Shown here one piece after another: positions 6,589 to 13,696 of a stretch of DNA of 38,599 bases (the stretch's first letter is position 1; the number at the start of each line of letters is the position of its first letter). Source of the DNA: an uncultured Alphaproteobacteria bacterium (GTDB lineage: Bacteria; Pseudomonadota; Alphaproteobacteria; RF32; CAG-239). Made by a program: the position numbers and the translations under genes. The DNA lies in NCBI GenBank assembly GCA_910577095.1, contig CAJTLY010000017.1, positions 1-38,599 on the forward strand, in the 5' to 3' direction. Below the pieces are notes generated by a model. That model saw nothing but the letters and a program-made list of their open reading frames with translations. It had not been told where the DNA came from and did not search any database.

Positions 6589-7470
6589 ATGATAACTAAA
6601 AAATCACTTCAGAATTTAAGTGCCTTAATGATTTTGCTGGCTGTCGGCAGATATCAGAGTAAAAGAAAAGTGGCAGAAGCGACCAATACTTCCATTGATA
6701 CCGTAAACAAATATATTTCCAACCTGGAATATGCGTTGGGGACCCGTCTGGTGGTAAACAATACCAAAGGTTGCCGTTTGACCAGACAGGGGATGAAAGT
6801 TGCCGAACAAGTCAAGGACGTACCGGTGATTTTGGACCGGGTTTGCAATCAGCGCTCAAGTTCCAACCTGTACAAGGGAGATGTGTGCGTTTGTGTGCCG
6901 CTGCTGGTCAGTTCGTGTCGATTTCCGTTTGATTTTTCCGAGCTGTATGATCTTCATCCCGATATTAACGTGGTGTCTTTCAGCACAATTGAACCGCCGC
7001 AATGCCGGGAGATCGGTGCCGATGTCGGCGTGGTTACCTGTGCACCCGAAGCGGTTCCCGATTTTTCGCTGCTGTATACGCGAAAGATAAAATACAGTTT
7101 CTTTGCGGCGCGAAAATATCTTGATAAATATGGTTGTCCCAAAGATATGGAAGACCTGCTCACCCGACATCGCATGGTGGTATGCCTGCAAAATGCCGAT
7201 CATATTCCCGGGTGGGACGAATTGATGCAAAGTGCCAGGAAAGTCTGTTTTTCATCAACTTCGACTTTTTCTGTCGTCGAAGCAATCCGCTATGGGCTCG
7301 GGATCGGTTTGCTGCCGTGGTATTATGAAGATCAGGAGCTGGTGCCTCTCGATAACCTCGACTTTCATTTTGAAATGCCGGTATGTTTGATGATAAACAA
7401 CGGTACCAAAGACATTCCGCGGGTAAGAGTGGTGGCGGAATGCTATCAGAAAGCTTTAAGCCGGATGTAA
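6589..7470 (+). CDS. LysR-family transcriptional regulator
   Basis: This is a 293-residue protein. Residues of about 5-65 form a LysR-type helix-turn-helix: VAEATNTSIDTVNKYISNLE followed by ALGTRLVVNNTKGCRLTRQG, matching the 'vS..i..LE..LG..LF.R....LT.aG' pattern. The rest, from about residue 90, is a periplasmic-binding-protein-like effector domain (VCVCVPLLVSSCRFPFDF, DVGVVTCAP, ALGIGLLPWYY-like YGLGIGLLPWYY). I chose the ATG at 6589 rather than the in-frame TTG at 6571, because the latter lies inside the palindrome. It stands between the OMP gene and hydF (convergent with hydF), with no clear target. The upstream intergenic region is unusually AT-rich. Confidence 0.82.
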   Translation: MITKKSLQNLSALMILLAVGRYQSKRKVAEATNTSIDTVNKYISNLEYALGTRLVVNNTKGCRLTRQGMKVAEQVKDVPVILDRVCNQRSSSNLYKGDVCVCVPLLVSSCRFPFDFSELYDLHPDINVVSFSTIEPPQCREIGADVGVVTCAPEAVPDFSLLYTRKIKYSFFAARKYLDKYGCPKDMEDLLTRHRMVVCLQNADHIPGWDELMQSARKVCFSSTSTFSVVEAIRYGLGIGLLPWYYEDQELVPLDNLDFHFEMPVCLMINNGTKDIPRVRVVAECYQKALSRM

Positions 7471-8673
7471 TCAGGAAAACGGTGCCATGATTCGTTCAAG
7501 CACGCCCTGGGTTTTGGAAATGGCGATACCGTAGTTGGTTACGGCGACGCCGCGGCGTTCGCATTCGCGCAGACGCCGAATCATCTCTGTGCGGTTAAGC
7601 ATACAGGCGCCGCAATGAACAACCAGCGCAAATTTTTCCAAATCGTCGGGAAAATCTCCCCCGGCACAAAACTCAAACTGCAATTCGCCGCCGCAATATT
7701 GCTGCAGCCACCGCGGAATTTTCACTTTGCCGATATCGTCGGCCAAGGTATGATGAGAGCAAGCCTCGGCAATCAGTACCCGGTCGCCCGGCCGCAGGCG
7801 GTCAATGGCGGCGGCGCCTCGGCTTAGAATATCGACGTCGCCTTTGTAGCGTGCAAAAAGCGTTGAAAAAGTTGTCATTTTGATTTCGGACGGTACCGTC
7901 GCGGCAACTTTGAGCACCACCTGTGAATCGGTAATCACCAAGGCGGGAGGCTGTTTGAGACCGGACAGTGACGCGGCAAGTTCGCTTTCTTTGGTTACCA
8001 CGGCAACCGCATTGCAGTCCAGAATTTCCCGCAGAACCTGAACCTGAGGCAGAATCAGCCGTCCTTTGGGGGCCGATAAGTCGATCGGAACCACCATCAT
8101 GACCGTATCGCCCGGATTGATCAGGTCGCCGACCAACAGAGGATCTTCGCGGAATTCGGAGGGCGCAAGTTCAATCAGTTGTTGTTTGAGCCGTTCGATG
8201 TTTTGCCCGGTTGCCGCGGAGGCGGAAATCCAACTTAAATGCCGGTTTTGGCAATAGTCGCGGTCAGCTGCAGAAACGGCGGCGAGATCGCTTTTGTTAA
8301 AAACCAGAATAAACGGGATGCCGAGTTTCTGTACTTCGGCGATAATCTGTTTATCATGATTGTCGAGCCCTTGTTCGGGAACGACGATCAGAGCCATGTC
8401 CGCTTTATATAAAACCCGTCGGGTGGCCTTGATCCGCAGTTCGCCCAGTTCGCCGTCATCGTCGAGTCCGGCGGTGTCGAAGAAAGTAACCGGTCCGAGC
8501 GGCAGAAGCTCGTACGGTTTGGCAACGGCGTCGGTTGTGGTGCCCGGCTGGGCCGAAACAATGGCTACCTCCTGACCGGTGAGAGCGTTGATCAGGGAAG
8601 ATTTTCCGGCATTGCGGCGTCCGATCAGGGCAATGATGCAGCGTAAGGGGCGGGGAGCGGTGTCAGGGTTCAT
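7471..8673 (-). CDS. hydF: [FeFe]-hydrogenase H-cluster maturation GTPase HydF
   Basis: This is a 400-residue protein. The N-terminal GTPase domain has the P-loop GRRNAGKSS (about residues 17-25), the switch PGTTTDAV, DTAGLDD, and NKSDL. The C-terminal cluster domain carries CSHH at about residue 307 and HCGAC at about residue 357, i.e. the CxH...HCxxC set that binds the HydF [4Fe-4S] cluster. HydF is the scaffold on which HydE and HydG build the diiron subcluster of the [FeFe] H-cluster before it is delivered to HydA. HydE and HydG are not in this window, and the hydrogenase genes lie about 19 kb away at 27358-31311. An AAGGA site precedes the ATG. Confidence 0.95.
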   Translation of the reverse strand: MNPDTAPRPLRCIIALIGRRNAGKSSLINALTGQEVAIVSAQPGTTTDAVAKPYELLPLGPVTFFDTAGLDDDGELGELRIKATRRVLYKADMALIVVPEQGLDNHDKQIIAEVQKLGIPFILVFNKSDLAAVSAADRDYCQNRHLSWISASAATGQNIERLKQQLIELAPSEFREDPLLVGDLINPGDTVMMVVPIDLSAPKGRLILPQVQVLREILDCNAVAVVTKESELAASLSGLKQPPALVITDSQVVLKVAATVPSEIKMTTFSTLFARYKGDVDILSRGAAAIDRLRPGDRVLIAEACSHHTLADDIGKVKIPRWLQQYCGGELQFEFCAGGDFPDDLEKFALVVHCGACMLNRTEMIRRLRECERRGVAVTNYGIAISKTQGVLERIMAPFS

Positions 8674-8839
8674 TTTTTGCGATCCTTTACAGTTGTTTGT
8701 TTTCGGAACGGGTTTTCGGTCAAATGCGAAAAGATAAAAAGTTCCGGGGTGATAAAGACTTATTTAGGCAAAAAATAGCAAAAAACCGTTTTTGAAGCAA
8801 TAAATAATTAAAAATATCGGCGAAAAACAAAAATAATTG

Positions 8840-8868
8840 TTGCAAAAAAGCAAGTTTACTTTTAATAA
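8840..8868 (+). promoter_or_regulatory. Promoter of tRNA-Ser
   Basis: TTGCAA (8840-8845), 17-bp spacer, TAATAA (8863-8868), 12 bp before the tRNA. Confidence 0.65.
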
Positions 8869-8880
8869 GGAAATAACTTT

Positions 8881-8972
8881 GGATGAGTGGCAGAGAGGCT
8901 GAATGCGCGCGACTCGAAATCGTGTATACGGGGTGACTCGTATCGGGGGTTCAAATCCCTCCTCATCCGCCA
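8881..8972 (+). tRNA. tRNA-Ser (CGA)
   Basis: This is a 92-nt class II tRNA. The acceptor arm is GGATGAG/CTCATCC, the anticodon loop is ACTCGAAAT with anticodon CGA, a long variable arm runs at about 8925-8945, the T arm contains GGTTCAAATCC, and CCA is encoded at 8970-8972. A terminator follows directly. Confidence 0.95.
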
Positions 8973-8977
8973 TTTGA

Positions 8978-9006
8978 AACGCCGTCTTGATGACGGTGTT
9001 TTTTTT
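8978..9006 (+). terminator. Terminator after tRNA-Ser
   Basis: AACGCCGTC (8978-8986) pairs with GACGGTGTT (8992-9000) with one G-U pair, followed by a T-run. Confidence 0.85.
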
Positions 9007-9304
9007 CGGCGCCTGAGCTGTTTCAAGCGTCGCCGCGGCTCGCTTTCAACAGACGGGATTATGGCTTGGGCAATGTAAAGCTTTCGTATGCCGGGTACCG
9101 TTTAAGTTTACGATACCGCCATTTTGATTAAAAAGACGCTCATTTGCAGCGTCTTTTTTCGTATTCCTTCGAAATGCAGATTTTGTAAGCACTTGACTTT
9201 GCTGAAGTGCCTATGATAAATTCGCCTTATATTAGAAATTTCAAAAATTGTGCCACTTATGCGGATTGTGCTTTTTGCAGTGCCGTTTTTATGGAGAAAA
9301 TAAT
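9007..9304. other. Gene-free stretch downstream of tRNA-Ser
   Basis: No supported gene is present. It contains a second strong bidirectional terminator (9130-9159: 11-bp stem AAAAAGACGCT with T-run) and then the promoter region of the orphan gene at 9305. There, TTGACT (9193-9198) lies within an inverted repeat GCACTT (9189-9194)/AAGTGC (9205-9210), and a TAAATT lies 18 bp downstream of TTGACT. Confidence 0.5.
9130..9159. terminator. Bidirectional terminator
   Basis: AAAAAGACGCT (9130-9140) pairs perfectly with 9148-9158, with A-run and T-run flanks. It insulates the orphan gene at 9305 from the tRNA-Ser unit. Confidence 0.85.
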
Positions 9305-10273
9305 ATGATCTCATTAGATAATATTGCCACAGTTTTGGACGATACTTTTTCACAATCTTTACAAAAGGATCTGGGGGTTTATTTTTCCAGATTCCAGAAT
9401 TGTAAAACATGGTTTTTTTCAAGTGATTATTGCATAGGGGATAAAAACAAGCCCAATGATGTTATCACTTTTTCTATTTATCCGTATTTGGAAGACCTTA
9501 ACAAGCTTCGTGATTTGGTAAAAAGCAAGCTTCCGTGTGACATAAAAAAAACGAGGGAGGTCAGCGAAAGCGGTTTAGCGTTTTTGCGAGAGAACGGCTT
9601 TATTTTCAATATATCTTTTATCATTGTAAATAAAAAATTCTTATTTTCTCATCCGGATAAGCGTAAGGTTGATGTTGTTAGGGAATGCTTAACCAAGACC
9701 ATGCAAGAGTTGAACAAAGATGATGCAAACACTGATTATGTTAAATCTTTTCAACAGTTTTATCAAAAAGCAAAATCTAATAGTTTCAATGTTTCCTTAT
9801 TTGAAAACATGTATATTACGTCTTTCTTGGCTGCATATATCAGCCGTATGTTATCTGTTTCCGCCAATGCTTCCAAATTATGCTGGTTTGGAGACAGAGA
9901 CGCCATAATGGAATATGGCGGAGACATAACAAGAATAACTTATGATTTGAATTACTGGGGACTTTTGCGTCAAAAAAATTATCCTTTAGAAAAGACAGAG
10001 ATATTAGGGATCGGTATGCAGGCGAAAGATAAAAAAGAACTATGGTATGATGAGCTTGTTCGTATACCTGATTATATCGCGGGAACTCTTGCATCTTGGG
10101 ATCTTAAAACAAATTTGATTGATAAACCCAAACACGGCAAGATGCTTGAAAATGTATTCTCAGATAATTCATTTTTGGGAATTGTTCGTTTGAATATAAC
10201 AAAAGACGGAAGTGTTCAGGCTTCCAGAATAACGGTGTCAAAAAATTCTCCGGATAAGGTTTCGTCGGTATGA
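9305..10273 (+). CDS. Hypothetical protein, AT-rich orphan gene
   Basis: This is a 322-residue protein with no signal peptide or membrane segment. The family was not recognised. Visible features are an N-terminal mixed alpha/beta region (TWFFSSDYCIGDKNKPND), a middle patch with FGDRDAIMEYGGDITR, and YDLNYWGLL followed by LGIGMQAKDKKELWYDELVR. The GDRD..MEYGGD stretch resembles an acidic, possibly enzymatic, loop, but no known motif is matched. Codon use is clearly more A/T-rich than in flanking genes, and the gene sits alone between terminators just downstream of tRNA-Ser, which suggests horizontal acquisition. I chose ATG 9305, preceded by ATGGAGAAA (GGAG at about 9 bp), over the longer frame starting at 9248. 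Confidence 0.7.
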   Translation: MISLDNIATVLDDTFSQSLQKDLGVYFSRFQNCKTWFFSSDYCIGDKNKPNDVITFSIYPYLEDLNKLRDLVKSKLPCDIKKTREVSESGLAFLRENGFIFNISFIIVNKKFLFSHPDKRKVDVVRECLTKTMQELNKDDANTDYVKSFQQFYQKAKSNSFNVSLFENMYITSFLAAYISRMLSVSANASKLCWFGDRDAIMEYGGDITRITYDLNYWGLLRQKNYPLEKTEILGIGMQAKDKKELWYDELVRIPDYIAGTLASWDLKTNLIDKPKHGKMLENVFSDNSFLGIVRLNITKDGSVQASRITVSKNSPDKVSSV

Positions 10274-10332
10274 ACATTTTTTCCGTCTTTTTCAGAAACG
10301 GTGGCGCCGATAGTTTGTCGGCAAGACGGCGG

Positions 10333-10361
10333 CTTGCATTGTCGGGCGGGGGAACTTATAT
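10333..10361 (+). promoter_or_regulatory. Heat-shock (sigma-32 type) promoter of hsp20
   Basis: CTTG (10333-10336), 18-bp spacer, CTTATAT (10355-10361). This fits the alphaproteobacterial RpoH consensus CTTG-N17/18-CYTATNT and lies about 65 bp before the Hsp20 start, as expected for a heat-shock gene. Confidence 0.65.
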
Positions 10362-10425
10362 AGATTACAGGCCGGGGAGAATCTAGAAAGCCCGGAGAGG
10401 TTTAACCAGTATAAGGAGAGACAAA

Positions 10426-11052
10426 ATGTTGAAGAAGTCAGTTCGTCGGGGTGTGGCCGCTTTGACCGCGGCTTTAATAATGACGGGATTTAGTTTTTCT
10501 GCCCAAGCCGGACAAAACGGCAACCAAAATCCCGGCACGGCAGCGGACAATTCCGAAATCGGTATGTTGAAACAACGGCTGGATGCTCAGGAACGGATAA
10601 TCAATAATCTGCTGAGACAGAGTGATCCGTTTTTTGCGGCTCCGGGCGGCGCGGCAGATTTTTGGATGCCGGTTCCCGATTTGCGAATGGATTTCGGCGG
10701 TTTGCCGGTTCCGGTAAAATCCGATGTTTTCGGGCGGATGAACGTTTCCGATCAGAAAGACAAAATTGAGGTTTCGATTGAAATGCCGGGGATGGAAAAA
10801 GGCGACATCAATATTGAAGTCAAAAATGATGTCTTAACCGTTTCCGGGGAGAAAAAACAGGCTCAGGAAGTTAAGGAAGGCGATTATTATATGCAGGAAC
10901 GCCAGTTCGGAACCTTTAAGCGGGCAATACAGCTGCCGCCGGATGCGGACGTGGATAAAATTTCCGGCAGTCTGAGCAACGGTGTTTTGACAATTCTTAT
11001 TCCCAAAGAGGCGGCAAAGCCCCAGCAAGTCAAGAAAATTCCGGTAAAATAG
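10426..11052 (+). CDS. Exported small heat shock protein (Hsp20/alpha-crystallin)
   Basis: This is a 208-residue protein. Residues 1-29 form a classical signal peptide (MLKKSVRRGVAALTAALIM..., cleavage after FSAQA/G), which is unusual since Hsp20 proteins are normally cytoplasmic. Residues of about 45-65 form a short coiled-coil-like helix (LKQRLDAQERIINNLLRQ). The alpha-crystallin domain spans about 105-200: VSIEMPGMEKGDINIEV, LTVSGEK, and the family signature LSNGVLTILIPK. Members hold unfolding proteins without ATP; this one would act in the periplasm. A heat-shock-type promoter lies upstream, an AAGGAG site precedes the ATG, and a terminator follows, so it is a monocistronic stress gene. 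Confidence 0.9.
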   Translation: MLKKSVRRGVAALTAALIMTGFSFSAQAGQNGNQNPGTAADNSEIGMLKQRLDAQERIINNLLRQSDPFFAAPGGAADFWMPVPDLRMDFGGLPVPVKSDVFGRMNVSDQKDKIEVSIEMPGMEKGDINIEVKNDVLTVSGEKKQAQEVKEGDYYMQERQFGTFKRAIQLPPDADVDKISGSLSNGVLTILIPKEAAKPQQVKKIPVK

Positions 11053-11067
11053 GAAAGCCGGCAATCG

Positions 11068-11095
11068 AAAACCGGTGCCGCGGGCACCGGTTTTT
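11068..11095 (+). terminator. Terminator after hsp20
   Basis: AAAACCGGTGCC (11068-11079) pairs with GGCACCGGTTTT (from 11083), followed by T. Confidence 0.9.
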
Positions 11096-11146
11096 GTGTG
11101 TTTAAAGATATGTTTTCCGCTGTTTAAGTTTTTTTTATAAAAAGTC

Positions 11147-11177
11147 TTGACTTAGAGTAAACTCTAAAATTTATGAT
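11147..11177 (+). promoter_or_regulatory. MerR-type promoter with 19-bp spacer and central dyad
   Basis: TTGACT (11147-11152) and TATGAT (11172-11177) are separated by 19 bp instead of the usual 17. The spacer is filled by a perfect dyad TTAGAGT-AA-ACTCTAA (11152-11167). An over-long spacer with a dyad between -35 and -10 is the hallmark of promoters activated by MerR-family regulators, which untwist the DNA on ligand binding. It drives the DXS-like gene 43 bp downstream. Confidence 0.75.
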
Positions 11178-11219
11178 GTTGTTCAGAAAGATTCGTTCCC
11201 AACCGATAAGGAGATAAAA

Positions 11220-12968
11220 ATGACCTGTTTAGATAAAATCAATTCCCCGGCCGATCTCAAAAAGCTCAATTTCGAAGAACTGGAAGCTTTAGCCGGTGAC
11301 GTGCGCGCCGCTGTTTTGAATCGCGACAGCAAGATCGGCGGCCATGTCGGTCCAAATCTGGGAATTGTCGAAACCGCGATTGCGCTTCATTATGTGTTTA
11401 ATTCCCCGGTCGACAAAATTGTTTATGACGTTTCGCATCAGTGTTATCCGCATAAAATTTTAACCGGTCGCAAAAACGGGTTTTTGAGCGACAAAGAAAT
11501 GAGCGAGATTTCCGGTTATACCAGTCCGGCCGAGAGTGAACATGACTTTTTTGTGATCGGCCATACGTCCACTTCGGTCAGTCTGGCCTGCGGACTGGCA
11601 AAAGCACGGGACCTGCAGGGCGAAAAGCATAATGTGATTGCCGTCATCGGCGACGGTTCTCTCTCCGGCGGCGAAGCTCTGGAGGGTTTGAGCAATGCGG
11701 CGGTTTTGGGCAGCAATATCATTATTATCGTCAATGACAACGAAATGTCGATTGCCGAAAACCACGGCGGTTTGTACAATAACCTGCGCCGATTGCGCGA
11801 AACCGGCGGCAAAGCGGAATGCAATATGTTCAAAGCGTTGGGGTTTGACTATCATTATGTCGAAGACGGTAATGCGCTGCCGCAAATGATTGAGGTGTTA
11901 AACAAGGTCAAGGATACCGACCGTCCGACCGTGGTTCATATTCGTACCCTGAAAGGAAAAGGCTATTCTTTTGCCGAAAAGGATAAAGAAAAATGGCATT
12001 GGAATCTGCCGTTTGATCTTGCCAGCGGTGAGATAACGGTGGATGTCGGCGGCGAAAACTATAATGATATCACCTTTGATTTTATGAAAAAGAAGATTGA
12101 CGCCGATAAAAAAGTCGTGCTGGTCAATGCCGGCACGCCGGGCGCTTTCGGGCTCACGGCGGAAAGAAGGGCATTGCTGGGACAGAACTATGTTGACGTC
12201 GGCATTGCCGAAGAGCACGCGGTGGCGATGTCGTCGGCGTTGGCCAAAGGCGGCTGTAAGCCGGTTTATATGGTGTGGAGTTCTTTTGTTCAGAGAACTT
12301 ATGACCAGCTTTCGCAGGATTTGGCAATTAACCGCAATCCGGCGGTGATACTGGTTTCGGGTGCCGGTATTTCCGGCGGTGACGTGACTCATCTGGGGTG
12401 TTTTGACATTCCGTTGATTTCCAATATTCCGAATATCGTTTATCTGGCGCCGGCGTCCAAAGAAGAATATCTGGCGATGCTGGAGTGGGGAATTGAACAA
12501 ACCGAGCATCCGGTGGTTATCCGGGTACCGTCGGCGGTCGTTTGCGCCGGAAAAGAGGCGGCGCGCGATTATGGGCAGTTAAATCGTTATCAGGTGGTCA
12601 AATCCGGTTCCAAAGTTGCCGTTTTGGGGTTGGGGAGTTTTCTGTCGCTGGGCGCCCGTGTGGTTGACGAGCTGAAAAAGCATGATATCGATGCCACTCT
12701 GATCAACCCGCGTTTTGTCAGCGGACTGGATACAGACTTGCTGAAACGGTTAAAAAACGATCATCAGTTGGCGGTAACGTTGGAAGACGGCGTTGTCGCC
12801 GGCGGTTTCGGCGAAAAAATTGCCCGTTTTTACGGCGCAGACGAGATGAAAGTTCTTAATTTCGGCGCCGATAAAGAATTTACCGACCGAGTACCGCTTG
12901 AAACTTTGTACCGCCGTTATCATCTGACGCCGGAACAGATTGCGGCCGATATTCTGCATGCTCTGTAA
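11220..12968 (+). CDS. 1-deoxy-D-xylulose-5-phosphate synthase-like thiamine enzyme (short form)
   Basis: This is a 582-residue thiamine-diphosphate enzyme of the transketolase/DXS family. The N-terminal part has IGGHVGPNLGIVE, DVSHQCYPHKILTGR, and the ThDP motif GDGSLSGGEALEGLSNA ending with VNDNEMSIAE. The pyrimidine domain has VGIAEEHAVAMSSALA with the catalytic Glu, and the C-terminal domain has FGEKIARFYG. DXS makes 1-deoxyxylulose 5-phosphate from pyruvate and glyceraldehyde 3-phosphate for isoprenoid, thiamine and pyridoxal synthesis. At about 582 residues it is shorter than housekeeping alphaproteobacterial DXS (about 620-640) and resembles the short paralogues of Firmicutes, so it may be an acquired second copy with a different job. 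Its MerR-type promoter supports regulated, non-housekeeping use. AAGGAG precedes the ATG. Confidence 0.85.
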   Translation: MTCLDKINSPADLKKLNFEELEALAGDVRAAVLNRDSKIGGHVGPNLGIVETAIALHYVFNSPVDKIVYDVSHQCYPHKILTGRKNGFLSDKEMSEISGYTSPAESEHDFFVIGHTSTSVSLACGLAKARDLQGEKHNVIAVIGDGSLSGGEALEGLSNAAVLGSNIIIIVNDNEMSIAENHGGLYNNLRRLRETGGKAECNMFKALGFDYHYVEDGNALPQMIEVLNKVKDTDRPTVVHIRTLKGKGYSFAEKDKEKWHWNLPFDLASGEITVDVGGENYNDITFDFMKKKIDADKKVVLVNAGTPGAFGLTAERRALLGQNYVDVGIAEEHAVAMSSALAKGGCKPVYMVWSSFVQRTYDQLSQDLAINRNPAVILVSGAGISGGDVTHLGCFDIPLISNIPNIVYLAPASKEEYLAMLEWGIEQTEHPVVIRVPSAVVCAGKEAARDYGQLNRYQVVKSGSKVAVLGLGSFLSLGARVVDELKKHDIDATLINPRFVSGLDTDLLKRLKNDHQLAVTLEDGVVAGGFGEKIARFYGADEMKVLNFGADKEFTDRVPLETLYRRYHLTPEQIAADILHAL

Positions 12969-12988
12969 GCTTGCCGATACGGTCTTTG

Positions 12989-13013
12989 AAGCCCCTTCCT
13001 TAGGAAGGGGCTT
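12989..13013 (+). terminator. Hairpin after the DXS-like gene
   Basis: AAGCCCCTTCC (12989-12999) pairs perfectly with GGAAGGGGCTT (13003-13013). The T-run is weak, but position and stem strength fit a terminator. Confidence 0.6.
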
Positions 13014-13057
13014 TGATGTTTCGGGGAAGTTTGTAATATTTCATAATTTTTGTTGAT

Positions 13058-13086
13058 TTGCCATCGGCAGAACACTGCGGCATACT
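13058..13086 (+). promoter_or_regulatory. Promoter of the acyltransferase gene
   Basis: TTGCCA (13058-13063), 17-bp spacer, CATACT (13081-13086), 26 bp before the ATG at 13113. Confidence 0.5.
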
Positions 13087-13112
13087 GGGGCATGACAACA
13101 AAAGGAGACATA

Positions 13113-13676
13113 ATGATGAAACACGGAAAAAACTTTACCCTCGGCGAATATGTAATTATAAAAAAACCGGAGTTGGTTGAAGTCGGGGACAATGTGCGGA
13201 TTGCCGATTTTTGCCGTATTTCGTCGGCCTGCAAAATCGGTTCCGACTGCGAGATCGCGCCCGGTACGTATATTGCCGGCGGCGACGGAAAATATACTTT
13301 TGAAATGGGCAGTTTTTCCAGTCTGGCCGCCGGGGTGAAGGTGTGGCTGTCAAGCAATGACTATGTTAACGAACTGGTGACGCATTCGGTTCCGGAAGTG
13401 AAGGAAATTCAGGGCAATGTCCGGTTGGGAAAATTTACCGGCGTCGGTACCAACTCGGTAATTATGCCGGGTAACGATATTCCCGAAGGTGTAACGATCG
13501 GTGCCTTGAGCTTTGTTCCGTCCAGTTATAAGTTTGAACCGTGGACCGTTTATGCCGGACGGCCGATCCGCGCGATTAAAAAACGCAACCGGGCCAATAT
13601 TATGCGTACTTTGATGAAAATCGGCTATATTGATGAGGATGCCGCGCAAATGCCCGGCGAGTTGTGCGCCGAATAG
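13113..13676 (+). CDS. Hexapeptide-repeat (left-handed beta-helix) acyltransferase
   Basis: This is a 187-residue protein. The repeated [LIV]-G-x4 pattern (VEVGDNVRIADFCRIS, CKIGSDCEIAPGTYIAGG, VRLGKFTGVGTNSVIMPG, IPEGVTIGALSFVP) forms a left-handed beta-helix, as in the LbetaH O-acetyltransferases that use acetyl-CoA on sugars. The loop THSVPEV supplies a His-containing insertion in the place of the catalytic His of the maltose/galactoside acetyltransferase group. The ending WTVYAGRPIRAIKKRN is typical of sugar acetyltransferases in surface polysaccharide loci. I chose ATG 13113, preceded by AAAGGAG at 7 bp. The substrate is unknown. Confidence 0.82.
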   Translation: MMKHGKNFTLGEYVIIKKPELVEVGDNVRIADFCRISSACKIGSDCEIAPGTYIAGGDGKYTFEMGSFSSLAAGVKVWLSSNDYVNELVTHSVPEVKEIQGNVRLGKFTGVGTNSVIMPGNDIPEGVTIGALSFVPSSYKFEPWTVYAGRPIRAIKKRNRANIMRTLMKIGYIDEDAAQMPGELCAE

Positions 13677-13696
13677 GCATGTGATCGGAGGCCGAA

